Numbered from the stretch's first letter, positions 16,701-25,819 are shown. The stretch: 64,000 nucleotides of DNA from Candidatus Saccharimonadota bacterium (GCA_030445245.1 JAUCSD010000001.1:998671-1062670), one strand, 5' to 3'. Notes: generated from the sequence alone by a model not told the origin. A program made the numbers and translations.

Positions 16701-18599
16701 TTATACGCTATACTCGCCAGGGTTCATGTACCCATTATTAGTAACCTGTTGTTGCGGCGGTTGTTGCTGTTGATTTGGTGGTGGCGGTGGAGTGAGTGGG
16801 TTGGTAGTGATGAGTCCCTGCTCCGTTTGACTTGCGACGATTTGAATGTGCACGTGGTTTTGACCCGCGAAAAACAGACCCTGCCCTACTGGGAAGTTGG
16901 CAAGACGTTTCCGTTCTTCCTCGGTTAGTTTGAAGACATCCGATAGTACGTCAACAGCACTTGATGATTGCTTGAGGAGAAGCTGCATTGAGGAGTTGGC
17001 CACAATGGCGCGACCCATTTTGCTGCCCATAAAATCCTCAACGTCTTGAGTGATGGTCGTAAGGCCAAGGTGGTATTTACGAGCACGCTTTGCGAGGCTA
17101 AATAAGAAGTTTGCTGAATCGTCATACTTCATTAGCTGCCACGCCTCGTCTACGATCAACATGCGCTTCTTCTGTTCGGTGCGCGTAATGTTCCAGATGT
17201 GGCTTAGCACGATGTACATGGCAACTGGTCGTAGCTCATCCTCAAGGTCTCGAATGTTGAAGACAACCATGTGGTTGTTAATCTCAATGTTAGATTGTTG
17301 TGAGAATATACCGGCGAATGTCCCAGTAGTGTATTTGCGAAGTCGTTGAGCAAGAGCTGGGCCAGTTCCACCCATATGCAGAAGCGTGTCATATAGATCT
17401 GAAATAGTAGGAGGTTGTGAGTTGTGCGTAAGAGGGTCACTTGTAATACCGGCACGAGCGTAGGTATCAATCAATCCCTGGTCGAGATCAGCTTCTTCGG
17501 CTGGTGTGAGCGCGGACATCATCTGCCCAGCGGCTGTTGCCTGTGATCCACCAAGCATCAGTCGGAATAGCCCGTGAAGCGTCACGAGGTTGGCTCGTAA
17601 GGCGTCATCAGCCTCATCATTATCAATAACACGTGGCAGGTCGAATGGGTTAATGCGAGTATCTGCATTAAGGCTAAGACGAATATAACTACCACCCACA
17701 GCATCAGATAACTTCTGGTATTCGTTTTCTGGGTCGATAATCAAGACATCTGAGCCGATCATCATACTACGCAGAGCCTCTAGCTTTACGGTGAATGATT
17801 TACCAGCACCAGACTTAGCGAATACTACCATGTTGGCGTTCTCGAGTGAGAAACGATCAAAGATAACGAGGCCGTTATTGTGCATGTTGATGCCATAGAG
17901 CACGCCCTTCTCTTGGGTAAGGTCAGCACTTGTGAACGGGAAGCTGGTGCTAATTGCACCCGTGTTCATGTTGCGGCGGATTTGTAGCTGGTCGCTCATT
18001 TGAGGGATAGTACTATTAAGCCCCTGTTCTTGCTGTGAACTTGCTACCTTACTAAAGATAAGCTGTTGTCCAAAGAGTGTTTCGATCTTGTGTTGGACGA
18101 AGCTTAGTTCGTCGAGGCTGTCGGCGTATAACGTGACATAGAGGCCAAAACGGAAGAAACGTTCTGAGCCAACCTGTAGCTGGTCACGTAGTTCCTCAGC
18201 GTCTTGTAGCGCTGCTTCAAGACCTGGGTCACGGGTTCGCCCCTTTTCGCTGTTAATTGACATGCTGGCTTCAAGTTGAGTCACTTTTTTACGTAAGTTA
18301 TTAAGCACTACTTGGCTTTCAACTGGGTAGACGAACATACTAATATCAAGTACTTCGTCGATATTAATAAGTGATGACAACCAGCCTGTGTAGATTTGGC
18401 GTGGGTAGCCGTAGATGTAGAGGGTGCGTCCGTATTTTGTACCGAGTCGGAAGTGACTAGCGTGAATCTCGAGGCTGCTTGGTGCGATGAGATCACGAAG
18501 CGTCGTCATGCCTTTTAGGAAAGCTTGTTCAACCTCAACCTGCTCACGGGCACGTTGTTGAGCGGCAATATCAATAGGATCGAGTCGTTTTTTCGCCAT
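16701..18599 (-). CDS. virB4: VirB4/TraC-like type IV secretion ATPase
   Basis: A 632-residue secretion motor. The N-terminal half (about 1-220) resembles the VirB4 N-terminal domain. The RecA-like ATPase half has Walker A AKSGAGKS at about 261-268, DVLIIDPENEYQ near 284-295, and Walker B RMLIVDEAWQLM at about 479-490. The C terminus is a Pro/Gln-rich tail. VirB4 ATPases sit at the cytoplasmic base of the channel and power pilus assembly or substrate transfer. It starts 2 nt after the previous gene. No VirD4 coupling protein or relaxase is visible in the window. Confidence 0.93.
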   Translation of the reverse strand: MAKKRLDPIDIAAQQRAREQVEVEQAFLKGMTTLRDLIAPSSLEIHASHFRLGTKYGRTLYIYGYPRQIYTGWLSSLINIDEVLDISMFVYPVESQVVLNNLRKKVTQLEASMSINSEKGRTRDPGLEAALQDAEELRDQLQVGSERFFRFGLYVTLYADSLDELSFVQHKIETLFGQQLIFSKVASSQQEQGLNSTIPQMSDQLQIRRNMNTGAISTSFPFTSADLTQEKGVLYGINMHNNGLVIFDRFSLENANMVVFAKSGAGKSFTVKLEALRSMMIGSDVLIIDPENEYQKLSDAVGGSYIRLSLNADTRINPFDLPRVIDNDEADDALRANLVTLHGLFRLMLGGSQATAAGQMMSALTPAEEADLDQGLIDTYARAGITSDPLTHNSQPPTISDLYDTLLHMGGTGPALAQRLRKYTTGTFAGIFSQQSNIEINNHMVVFNIRDLEDELRPVAMYIVLSHIWNITRTEQKKRMLIVDEAWQLMKYDDSANFLFSLAKRARKYHLGLTTITQDVEDFMGSKMGRAIVANSSMQLLLKQSSSAVDVLSDVFKLTEEERKRLANFPVGQGLFFAGQNHVHIQIVASQTEQGLITTNPLTPPPPPNQQQQPPQQQVTNNGYMNPGEYSV

Positions 18600-18601
18600 G
18601 G

Positions 18602-19435
18602 TTACATTCCCCCTTCTTGAAGATGTGGTCGTGGCGCTTCACCTTGGCCTTTTTGAACATAGGTACCCGTTACTCGCTCAAAGTCTCCCAGGGGTTCTCG
18701 GACGGCCGTATCGGGGTTATACATATTATAGTAGAGCTCACCGAGTTCCTTCGTATTGAGTTGGACGCTTTTAACACCAATTTGGAACAATCCGCTTGTT
18801 ACTGAGTCAACACGGTTTTTTATCTCGTCTTTTGCTTTTTCATACGACACCTTGTCAATCTTTGTTGCGGTTGTCTGTGGCTTTTGGAAGAGTTTACCGA
18901 ATATTCCCTTACTCTGAGCGATAACGTTCGTTAAGTCACCTGTTGGGAAGTATGGAATGACAATAAAGAAACTTTTGTCCATGATGTTTGCTTCTTGAGA
19001 GAGAATATCAATGAAGTTGATATAATCGTCCATTAACACATTTAAGAGCATGTTGTCTTGCGAGCGACGGATAGTAGCGAGACGGTCGATGTAGGGACCG
19101 ATATCAACTCGTTGCGATCGGATGAATATTTGTATTGGGAAGTAGAGTGCATTAAGGAAGTTTTGATAACTAAATTCAACACCTTCCCTTTCGCGTGAGC
19201 TCATAAGGTCGAAGTTGATTGATTTACTTGCGATGACTGCTCGAAAACTGCCATCACTCATAATCACCATACCATCACGGATCTCAGAAATAAGTAAACT
19301 ATTTTGGGTTGTGTTAAGAGGCGGTGCAGTTTTTGGCTGCTGAATAGTGGTCCCAACTGGAGCTGGTTCCTGAGGATTACTTCCAATTGCACCAGTCGGT
19401 GCTACTTGAGGAGGTTGTTGATTGTTTGGCGGCAC
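18602..19435 (-). CDS. TraC-N-like secretion-associated protein
   Basis: A 277-residue soluble protein. After a Pro/Gln-rich N-terminal 45 residues, the core (about 45-230) contains ISEIRDGMVIMSDGSFRAV, SREREGVEFSYQNFL and IFIRSQRVDIGPYIDRL. This pattern is typical of the N-terminal domain of TraC/VirB4 proteins and of the stand-alone protein often placed between PrgI and VirB4 in Gram-positive and CPR systems. It may form part of the VirB4 hexamer. It is directly upstream of virB4 in the same operon. Confidence 0.75.
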   Translation of the reverse strand: MPPNNQQPPQVAPTGAIGSNPQEPAPVGTTIQQPKTAPPLNTTQNSLLISEIRDGMVIMSDGSFRAVIASKSINFDLMSSREREGVEFSYQNFLNALYFPIQIFIRSQRVDIGPYIDRLATIRRSQDNMLLNVLMDDYINFIDILSQEANIMDKSFFIVIPYFPTGDLTNVIAQSKGIFGKLFQKPQTTATKIDKVSYEKAKDEIKNRVDSVTSGLFQIGVKSVQLNTKELGELYYNMYNPDTAVREPLGDFERVTGTYVQKGQGEAPRPHLQEGGM

Positions 19436-19468
19436 GGTCCCACTCTCCCTTACTCGATTTATATCAAA

Positions 19469-20464
19469 CTATCGCAACGAGATAACAACTTCGTCTTCCG
19501 GCAGCTGTTGCTCCTTCTGATGAATACGGTTTGCCTCGTGCGCAATTGTCTCGATAGATAAATCGGAGTTATTTGCAAGGTTTATTATATCAGGTGACAC
19601 AACCTTTTCGCTAGTGGCTGGCGGCGGAATTTGTTGAATCGGTGGCGGTACTGGAATTGCTTGGTCCTGTGGCTCGGGTTGTTGGGCGGGAGCTCGCTGT
19701 TCTCCAAGAGGTGAGATGACAGATTGGCGGATTGAATCTGGGTATGGATTATAGGTAAGGTGCGGGTCGTTCGTCTGATCTACGGCAACTGATTGCGTAA
19801 ATGCAGCAGCGTAAGGGTCTGCGATCGGAGGTGGAGTCATTGCCTGCTGTGGTGGAGGAGCCGTTGGTTGCTGATGCATACGCTCAACAACTTCCCGACG
19901 TCGTCTTGTGTCCGCTTGGCTTATCATTGTCTCGAATGACTGAGCGACACCACCTTTAGTGTCGAGAATATCTTCAGTTTGCTGAGCTTCATAGTATACG
20001 TCGTTTTGCATTGCACTGTTTGGTGCAGGCATGCCGCCAACGCCTCGTACAGCCCATCCACCGGTATCGACAATGTCTGCAAGATATGACAGTCGTCGCT
20101 GGGCTTCCATCTGTGATAGGTCTTTAGCACGTTGTACTTCGATCACCTTCGGTGCAGTGATCTCAACAAGTGACTGAATGCCATCGGGTTGCCATAGGCG
20201 CTTGCGTGGCTTTAGATAAAACGATACAACGGCTGCAAGGTATATCTCCATTGGCTGGTCCTTGCGCAGTGGCAATGCAAGAGCACCGAAGAATATGATA
20301 AGTGGCAACGGTATGATTGCGAGCGCAATGAATAGTTGAGCTAATCCCCACGCTAGAGCAATCGAAATAACCGCGATAATCAGATAGATAAACTGGCGAA
20401 AGCTAAACGGCCCGATTAATTTATCGTCAGCTTCAACATCTTGAGGAACTTTATATACGGCCAT
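19469..20464 (-). CDS. PrgI-family membrane protein with long Pro/Gln-rich tail
   Basis: A 331-residue protein. Residues 1-about 100 are a PrgI domain: MAVYKVPQDVEADDKLIGPF, two close membrane spans at about 25-62, then YLKPRKRLW. PrgI proteins are VirB3-like partners of VirB4. The remaining 230 residues are cytoplasmic, rich in Pro and Gln, and unusual in length, since PrgI alone is about 110-150 residues. The gene begins the secretion operon that runs left to 10369. A leaderless-type promoter precedes it. Confidence 0.85.
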   Translation of the reverse strand: MAVYKVPQDVEADDKLIGPFSFRQFIYLIIAVISIALAWGLAQLFIALAIIPLPLIIFFGALALPLRKDQPMEIYLAAVVSFYLKPRKRLWQPDGIQSLVEITAPKVIEVQRAKDLSQMEAQRRLSYLADIVDTGGWAVRGVGGMPAPNSAMQNDVYYEAQQTEDILDTKGGVAQSFETMISQADTRRRREVVERMHQQPTAPPPQQAMTPPPIADPYAAAFTQSVAVDQTNDPHLTYNPYPDSIRQSVISPLGEQRAPAQQPEPQDQAIPVPPPIQQIPPPATSEKVVSPDIINLANNSDLSIETIAHEANRIHQKEQQLPEDEVVISLR

Positions 20465-20480
20465 TTATTTTAGTATATCA
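20465..20480 (-). promoter_or_regulatory. Extended -10 promoter of the PrgI-virB4 operon, leaderless type
   Basis: On the minus strand TGATATACT occupies 20480 down to 20472. Seven bases then precede the ATG at 20464. The motif is identical to the one before the GT2 gene at 1635. Confidence 0.6.
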
Positions 20481-20506
20481 GCATTACGTAAACTTACCGA
20501 CAATGC

Positions 20507-20535
20507 TTGTGATAAATATAGAATCATGTTAAAAT
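20507..20535 (+). promoter_or_regulatory. Sigma70-type promoter of the 20591 cassette gene
   Basis: TTGTGA (20507-20512), a 17-nt spacer and TAAAAT (20530-20535). The transcript would carry about 50 nt of leader ending in GGAGGA (20581-20586). Confidence 0.65.
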
Positions 20536-20590
20536 ATGAAATATTCCAGCAGGTTGTTGGAGGTATGCGCTTTCGGAGTCGGAGGACAAC

Positions 20591-21106
20591 GTGTTTAAAT
20601 TTATCGGCGGTCTGATTGCAGCGGGTGTCGCGGTCAGCTTCGGCTCATTGATGGTAATACCCGTCATGGTTCTTGCTGTCGGGATGACCATCACGAGCAG
20701 CATCGGCCAGTTTTGGCCGTGGCTCGTCACCCTTGTTGTCTACGGTATGGTCGTAGGCGTCACAGTCGGAAGAATGCGCGTTCGCTCCCTTCAGATATTT
20801 CTGATTGTCGTAGCCACTGCGGGTCCGACAATCTACATGCTGACCCTCGGCCCCTGGGGGTGGACGACCGCTTTCGGTGCACTGTTCGTCGGAGCGGTTT
20901 GCTTCGCGACGAGTGGTTCACTATGTAGCATCAAGTCTGTTCATGTCGCGGCCCTGCTTGCCGGCGTTCAGACGATGTGGGTGGGCCCGTCTGCTCTGAT
21001 GTTCTACAACTACACCCACCTCGACCCGAGCGCTGCCATGTTTCCGTTGATCGCTGCCCTTGTGGGGGCCATCAGTGCATTCTACGTGGCTGACAACATC
21101 GTATAG
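20591..21106 (+). CDS. Orphan integral membrane protein of GC-richer composition
   Basis: A 171-residue protein with five or six hydrophobic segments filling most of its length (about 5-32, 40-60, 66-88, 92-112, 117-138, 145-168). I do not recognise a family. It starts with GTG, seven bases after a strong GGAGGA site. It is the only rightward gene inside the leftward secretion cluster, and its bases look richer in G and C than typical genes here. It carries its own promoter and a following 12-bp inverted repeat. This suggests a recently acquired single-gene cassette. Whether it acts with the secretion system is unknown. Confidence 0.7.
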   Translation: MFKFIGGLIAAGVAVSFGSLMVIPVMVLAVGMTITSSIGQFWPWLVTLVVYGMVVGVTVGRMRVRSLQIFLIVVATAGPTIYMLTLGPWGWTTAFGALFVGAVCFATSGSLCSIKSVHVAALLAGVQTMWVGPSALMFYNYTHLDPSAAMFPLIAALVGAISAFYVADNIV

Positions 21107-21178
21107 CCTTGGCCCTCTACCTGCCGGATTGTCCGCCTCGTCAAGATGACTCATTCGAGTTTCTTGGCCGGGCGGATG

Positions 21179-21212
21179 TTTGTTAATAGCGTGTAGCTGG
21201 GCTATTAACAAA
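21179..21212. repeat. 12-bp perfect inverted repeat, possible terminator of the cassette
   Basis: TTTGTTAATAGC (21179-21190) and GCTATTAACAAA (21201-21212) are separated by 10 nt. On the plus strand TAATTTTC follows, a weak U tract. The repeat lies between the cassette gene and the convergent VirB6-like gene. Confidence 0.6.
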
Positions 21213-21244
21213 TAATTTTCAATATTCCTGCAAAATGAAGTGTT

Positions 21245-23767
21245 CTACAGTGCACCATGAAGGTTATCCATCTGTGAGGCAACATCGTGCGCTGGTTGTC
21301 TTCCTTGAAGTTGTGGATTGGTTCTGAAATTATGGATATCTGCTTGGAGTGTAGCCAACGCCGCTGCAGTTTGTGGATTTGCCTTGAGCGTGGCAACATT
21401 TGCAGTAACGTAGTTGTTAATCTTTTCAAGTTCATCCTTCGAAGCAGAAGCAAGGGCTTCGGCTGAAATTTTTCCTGATTCAAGTCGAGTTTTAATTTTA
21501 CTATCGAAGTCGCCATCGTAGTTACCTTTACTAAGATTCGATACATCACCAGCACCAAGTGATAGTGGCTTTCGGTTACCCATATCAGCTACCATTTGTT
21601 GCTGCATGGAAGATACGGCTGAATCGGCGAAGTGTCCACTGGCATCTTTAGGTTGGGTTCCAACATAATTAAGAGCCTCATGAATATCATTATCAGTACC
21701 CACCTTCATTAATTGGCCTGCTGCAGCCGAACGACGCTCTTCTGTTTCCTTGCCGCTTGTGTTCTGTATAATAGTTTTAAGCTCGGCTGCGTTGGAGCGA
21801 CTCATAGTGGTCTGCTCTGCACCAACTTTTTCATTGAACTCTCGTACCTGAGCGGATATAGCGGCTGCTCTTACCTTACTCACATCACCAGTAGGTCCGG
21901 CAATTTTTGCGGCGTAAGCGGCATCGCTACTTGCTCTGTTAGCGACATAACTTTGTGCTTCTGCTCGTGATGCGTCGGCCGCGTTTTCATATTTAAGTTC
22001 CTTGTTTTTCCCCGCTGTCACACCAGCACCGGCAATCCAGCTGGCGGTTCGCTGACGTCGTGAACCTTCCGGTCCCGCTCTTCTGGCGAATCTACCGACG
22101 GCACTAGTGCCTCTTGATCTTTCGAATCTGCGATCCTTCGAGATGTCTTTTCTGTAACCTCTGTAACCTTCAGCGCCTTTTTTAAGAGCACTAATTGGAC
22201 CTCGATTTGGATTATCGACAATTCCACCAAACTTCCCGAGTACTCCCTTGCTTGCTTTAATGAGACCTGGGACGACGACGAGCGGGATAACCGAGATAGC
22301 GGCTCCCATAATTTGAATGGCGATTTTATAGGGCCCATTTGCCGAACCCATTACGACTGTCGAAGCTAGTGCCGAGGCCCCAAAAACAAGTCCAACAGTC
22401 GGATACATTATGAGTACTATTTGCGAAAGATCCAGCCACTTTTTGAATAAACCCTCAGTGTTAGGAAGGAGTCTGGCTACGAATGCTAGGGGTGATACGA
22501 CAATAAGCAAAATTGCGAGCGCTTGGCGAAAAACAAGCACCAAGAGAACGGTCACAATTGTAATGAGAACGGCGAGAAGTGCTGGAAGTAGAGCCGATAA
22601 GCCGATATATAGGAGTGCTCCGACAGCAAGGGTGCCTGCTAGGAGTCCCCCTGCTATACCCGTCCATCCTGTTCCTGTGGCACCGAAATCTTTTGTATTC
22701 GGTAATGCCAGTCCATCGGTGACGTTATTGAGAACCTCATACATTGATCGGCCCGTAATATTTGATAGGTCTACAGCAATTGCACATATCCAATATGACA
22801 CATTTACAAATATAGCCGCCAAGACTAGTTTCGGTAGCATCTTCTTTAATCCGTAATTTGTGAGACCAGCACCGGTAAGTTGGGAGAATATAACGACAAG
22901 AAAAGCGATTACGAAGGCTATATTGGCAAAGTTACGCATTACCGACCAGGCAGTATACACTCCTGCGGTTGCTCCGGTTGTAAGGAGTGGCTGAATAGTA
23001 AGGAAACTCGATACGAGACCATAGGAGGCATCAACTATTTGAGCTAGGAAGCTTACGATAGGACAAATAATCCACCCAATACCTACAACTGCACAACTTG
23101 TTTTATCTTCAGCAGCAGGTGGCTTATTGGCAACATCTAGTTGCCCATGAGTGACAGCATCTACACAGATCTTTTTATCGGCGTCTGTAATTGCGCCGTT
23201 TTTCGTATGGTTAGCAATACAGGTATTCCAGGCAGCCTCACAATCAGGTGTCGCCTTTTTTGCACTACTGACACAAGACTTGACGGCAACACACTTTTCT
23301 TTTGCGTCCGCATTAGTAAGTGTATTACAGTCGGCGGGTTGAGTTGGAGCTGCCTGAGCAGCAACGGCAAACTTCGGATCCATGTCGATATTTGAGTCTT
23401 GTACGCTAATGCCTTGCCCACATTTTCCGGTAGCGCCACTTGCTAGTTGGTCAATATACAGTTCAGCTTTTGTTTTGTCGTTATTTCTAAATACAATGCG
23501 ACCGTTTGTGTGGTCGTAGCACCCAAAGTTAACCTTAATGCCCATGTCGGTTGTAATGGCCTCTTCTGTACTACCGCTGAACTGGTGCTGAGGAGTGACA
23601 CTAAATGTTGTCGTGCCTGTGTATTGACCACCGCTGGCTTGAATGGTTGCATCACTTGTCCAGATGTATTTCTCACCCTGAGCATGGACGGTCAATGCGT
23701 TAAAAGTGACTGCTAAGCTCGCGGCCGCAATCGCTAATCCAAAAAACTGAAGTAATTTAGTTTTCAT
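21245..23767 (-). CDS. VirB6/TrbL-like polytopic secretion protein, copy 1
   Basis: An 840-residue protein. It has a signal peptide (cut near the VHAQ at about 30), an outside N-terminal domain of about 190 residues, then a block of about eight membrane spans (about 215-510) and a long charged cytoplasmic C terminus. The span block begins with CAVVGIGWIICP and includes FANIAFVIAFLVVIFSQ and NVSYWICAIAVDLSNI, shared almost word for word with the 25820-28531 protein. VirB6/TrbL proteins form the inner-membrane channel platform. The C-terminal third is rich in Ala/Ser/Lys and of unknown fold. Confidence 0.8.
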   Translation of the reverse strand: MKTKLLQFFGLAIAAASLAVTFNALTVHAQGEKYIWTSDATIQASGGQYTGTTTFSVTPQHQFSGSTEEAITTDMGIKVNFGCYDHTNGRIVFRNNDKTKAELYIDQLASGATGKCGQGISVQDSNIDMDPKFAVAAQAAPTQPADCNTLTNADAKEKCVAVKSCVSSAKKATPDCEAAWNTCIANHTKNGAITDADKKICVDAVTHGQLDVANKPPAAEDKTSCAVVGIGWIICPIVSFLAQIVDASYGLVSSFLTIQPLLTTGATAGVYTAWSVMRNFANIAFVIAFLVVIFSQLTGAGLTNYGLKKMLPKLVLAAIFVNVSYWICAIAVDLSNITGRSMYEVLNNVTDGLALPNTKDFGATGTGWTGIAGGLLAGTLAVGALLYIGLSALLPALLAVLITIVTVLLVLVFRQALAILLIVVSPLAFVARLLPNTEGLFKKWLDLSQIVLIMYPTVGLVFGASALASTVVMGSANGPYKIAIQIMGAAISVIPLVVVPGLIKASKGVLGKFGGIVDNPNRGPISALKKGAEGYRGYRKDISKDRRFERSRGTSAVGRFARRAGPEGSRRQRTASWIAGAGVTAGKNKELKYENAADASRAEAQSYVANRASSDAAYAAKIAGPTGDVSKVRAAAISAQVREFNEKVGAEQTTMSRSNAAELKTIIQNTSGKETEERRSAAAGQLMKVGTDNDIHEALNYVGTQPKDASGHFADSAVSSMQQQMVADMGNRKPLSLGAGDVSNLSKGNYDGDFDSKIKTRLESGKISAEALASASKDELEKINNYVTANVATLKANPQTAAALATLQADIHNFRTNPQLQGRQPAHDVASQMDNLHGAL

Positions 23768-23806
23768 AGTACTTACGCTAAATTATGCCGTAAAACTAAC
23801 TAAATT

Positions 23807-23834
23807 AAAAGGCTCTTACGTAGAAGAGCCTTTT
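23807..23834. terminator. Bidirectional hairpin terminator
   Basis: AAAAGGCTCTT (23807-23817) pairs perfectly with AAGAGCCTTTT (23824-23834) around a 6-nt loop. It follows the leftward gene ending at 23853, so the VirB6-like gene at 23767 probably needs its own promoter. Confidence 0.85.
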
Positions 23835-23852
23835 ATAAAGTGGAAGTTTTGT

Positions 23853-24845
23853 TTACTTGATGGTCACAACAGACACGAGATCCCATGTATTTGTTTTAGG
23901 GTTTATCATGAAACTGAGATTATCCGTGTTAGCATATCGCATATTTGCCGTCGTAACTCCGTTAAACCCTTCAGGTGCGGCAAGACGTTCGCGTCCAACC
24001 GCGTTCTTATCACCGTTATCAGTTAAGACAACAGGAACGGTGAGGCTTATTAGATTGTCAGTATAGCCGTGAACATTTATCTGACTTTTATCGATAACTT
24101 GACGTAACTTATATGGTTCGTCTCCTGGCTTTTTGTCTAGATCGGCTACATACCTATTTCCACTTGCCTCATTGACAAACGTTGCTTGGGTTCGCATCCA
24201 CTCATCGGGTGGCGTTATCCCAGCAGTATTTGCTCCCTCTGGTGGTGTGCCGCTTAATGCGTTTATGAAGGCGGGATTAATGAAATCTACGTTCATTGCT
24301 CCGATGCCACCGTGGCCATCTGCTGAAGCATAGTCTTTGAATAGCTTCGCTTGTTCAGGTGTTTCAGGAAGATTCTGCCATTCGGTAAGCTTTGCAAAAA
24401 ATGCTTCGGCTATTGCTTTACCGTCACTTGGGCCGTATTGCTCTGCTGATATACCAAAGCCTTCTTTAAGAGCTTCCTGTCCAACGTAGTGTTTGCCGTC
24501 AACAACATAATCAAAGTTATCAAGAGTCATCTTGTCGATACTCGTTTCAGCAGTTGGAGAAGTTTCGGCAGTTGCAGTTGCACTCACCTTTTCGCCTGGA
24601 GTTGCACCAGCCGCTGCAGTTGGTCGAGCTTGAGGTGCCTCTGTATTATTATGGCTGTTCATTCCAAGTCCAAAGACCGCAGCAGCTGTCATGCCTGCCG
24701 CTGTGGCACTTGCGCCAATAACTAGTCTACGTCGAAACTTCTTAGCCCTGTTCGGATCATACGTACTGACTTCGCCACTGTTTGCGTTGTCATTGTTATG
24801 ATCTGGATCGTCAAAATTTGGTCGTACTTTGGTTCGTTCGCTCAT
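23853..24845 (-). CDS. Single-span secretion-cluster protein of unknown family
   Basis: A 330-residue protein with a charged cytoplasmic N terminus (1-40), one Ala/Gly-rich span at about 42-63, a low-complexity Ala/Thr/Pro linker (about 70-105) and an outside domain of about 225 residues. I chose the ATG at 24845 because AAGGA lies 8 nt before it; the longer frame to 24911 lacks this. Topology and position next to VirB6 would fit a VirB8-like assembly factor, but I see no decisive motif. It is bounded by its own promoter and a strong terminator, so it is a single-gene unit. Confidence 0.65.
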   Translation of the reverse strand: MSERTKVRPNFDDPDHNNDNANSGEVSTYDPNRAKKFRRRLVIGASATAAGMTAAAVFGLGMNSHNNTEAPQARPTAAAGATPGEKVSATATAETSPTAETSIDKMTLDNFDYVVDGKHYVGQEALKEGFGISAEQYGPSDGKAIAEAFFAKLTEWQNLPETPEQAKLFKDYASADGHGGIGAMNVDFINPAFINALSGTPPEGANTAGITPPDEWMRTQATFVNEASGNRYVADLDKKPGDEPYKLRQVIDKSQINVHGYTDNLISLTVPVVLTDNGDKNAVGRERLAAPEGFNGVTTANMRYANTDNLSFMINPKTNTWDLVSVVTIK

Positions 24846-24899
24846 ATCGTTAGTTCCTTGCGCACTTGTGTGGGCACTTAAAACATTGGTAATAACTTT

Positions 24900-24927
24900 A
24901 TTATACATCATAACTATAAAAAGGCAA
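24900..24927 (-). promoter_or_regulatory. Promoter of the 23853-24845 gene
   Basis: On the minus strand TTGCCT (24927-24922), a 16-nt spacer and TATAAT (24905-24900). A leader of roughly 50 nt follows, ending in AAGGA. Confidence 0.5.
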
Positions 24928-25078
24928 GGTGTCTAATGAATAATACAAACGCTACATATGGTGTGTGTAGGTTTTATGAATAAAAACCAACACCGGTAAT
25001 GAGTATATGAAAAACGAATGCTATGTAGATTTACAGATTGTAAATAAGAGTTGATGGCTATGATAAATAGAAAGTAAA

Positions 25079-25100
25079 CCCCCATCTCTTCAGATGGGGG
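25079..25100 (-). terminator. Strong hairpin terminator of the 25147 cassette gene
   Basis: CCCCCATCT (25079-25087) and AGATGGGGG (25092-25100) form a 9-bp stem with a 4-nt loop. On the minus strand TTTACTTT follows. Confidence 0.8.
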
Positions 25101-25146
25101 TCGACTCTCAAGCAAAAAGACGAGGGTATTGAGGGGAGCGGAAAAA

Positions 25147-25695
25147 CTAGTGGTTCTTGTTCCAGTTGCGCTGTAGATTGGGCCACACTCGTCGGTGGCG
25201 ATCGTTGTACTCGTCCACTGGCAAATCGAACGTGTCGTTCGAAAGGACCAGTGTTTCGCACAACTTCGCGCGGAGCTGCCAGGCCCCGTCCCACGCCTGC
25301 CATGGAGTGGCAGGGTTGATGCGGTCGAGGAGAATCACTTTCACGACATGTTTGTCGTAGGGCGAGAAGTCGATGACCGGCTTCTTTCTATCTCGCCACC
25401 GTGGTTTCGGAGGTGAATAGAACGGACGACTTTCTACGGTGACCATCCTACCGTCAGGTAGGAGGTTAACGAGAGGGTTGGAGTACTTTATGATACTCCA
25501 CGAGACCTTTCGGGTGTCGTCCTCGACTACCCAGTCCGGCGTCTTCGGTGCCGCGACAGAGACGCGTCGCATGATCGAATTAATGACCTCCTGGATTACG
25601 CCGGTCCAGTAGTTGTACTGCTCGACGCGAACTCGTTGCGTTTCAGCGTCCTTGTGAGCCGCTTGGCGCCGGTAATGATCGTCGTAGCTGCTCAA
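25147..25695 (-). CDS. Orphan soluble protein of GC-richer composition
   Basis: A 182-residue protein without signal or membrane span, rich in Trp, Tyr, Arg and Asp. I do not recognise a family. The start codon is TTG at 25695, behind a GGGAAGTGAAG stretch; this is the least certain part. A consensus promoter lies about 80 nt upstream and a strong hairpin follows the stop. It sits between two leftward secretion genes, and its sequence is clearly richer in G and C than its flanks. It is the second of three such single-gene cassettes in the window, all with non-ATG starts. Confidence 0.65.
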   Translation of the reverse strand: MSSYDDHYRRQAAHKDAETQRVRVEQYNYWTGVIQEVINSIMRRVSVAAPKTPDWVVEDDTRKVSWSIIKYSNPLVNLLPDGRMVTVESRPFYSPPKPRWRDRKKPVIDFSPYDKHVVKVILLDRINPATPWQAWDGAWQLRAKLCETLVLSNDTFDLPVDEYNDRHRRVWPNLQRNWNKNH

Positions 25696-25734
25696 GTCTT
25701 CACTTCCCGTCTTTCGTGAGAGATCGAATGGATA

Positions 25735-25765
25735 CCTCGGATTACCAGTATCTGAGAATCCAAGG
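25735..25765 (-). promoter_or_regulatory. Leader hairpin upstream of the 25147 cassette gene
   Basis: CCTCGGATT (25735-25743) and AATCCAAGG (25757-25765) can form a 9-bp stem with one G-U pair on the minus-strand RNA. It lies just downstream of the predicted start site, within a leader of about 70 nt. Its role is unknown. Confidence 0.35.
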
Positions 25766-25772
25766 TGTTTAT

Positions 25773-25801
25773 ATTATAAACAATAGTTGATGTTACGTCA
25801 A
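25773..25801 (-). promoter_or_regulatory. Consensus sigma70 promoter of the 25147 cassette gene
   Basis: On the minus strand TTGACG (25801-25796), a 17-nt spacer and TATAAT (25778-25773). Confidence 0.75.
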
Positions 25802-25819
25802 TTTACGAACATAATTTTT

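Noticed and set aside
18602-19435. A frameshifted VirB4 split into two frames
   Set aside because: The 277- and 632-residue products each have complete ends and a normal start, and a separate TraC-N-like gene is a known arrangement next to PrgI.
20565-20615. 16-codon leader frame (ATG at 20565) upstream of the 20591 cassette gene
   Set aside because: The GGAGG is only one base from this ATG, which is too close. The GGAGGA before GTG 20591 fits much better.
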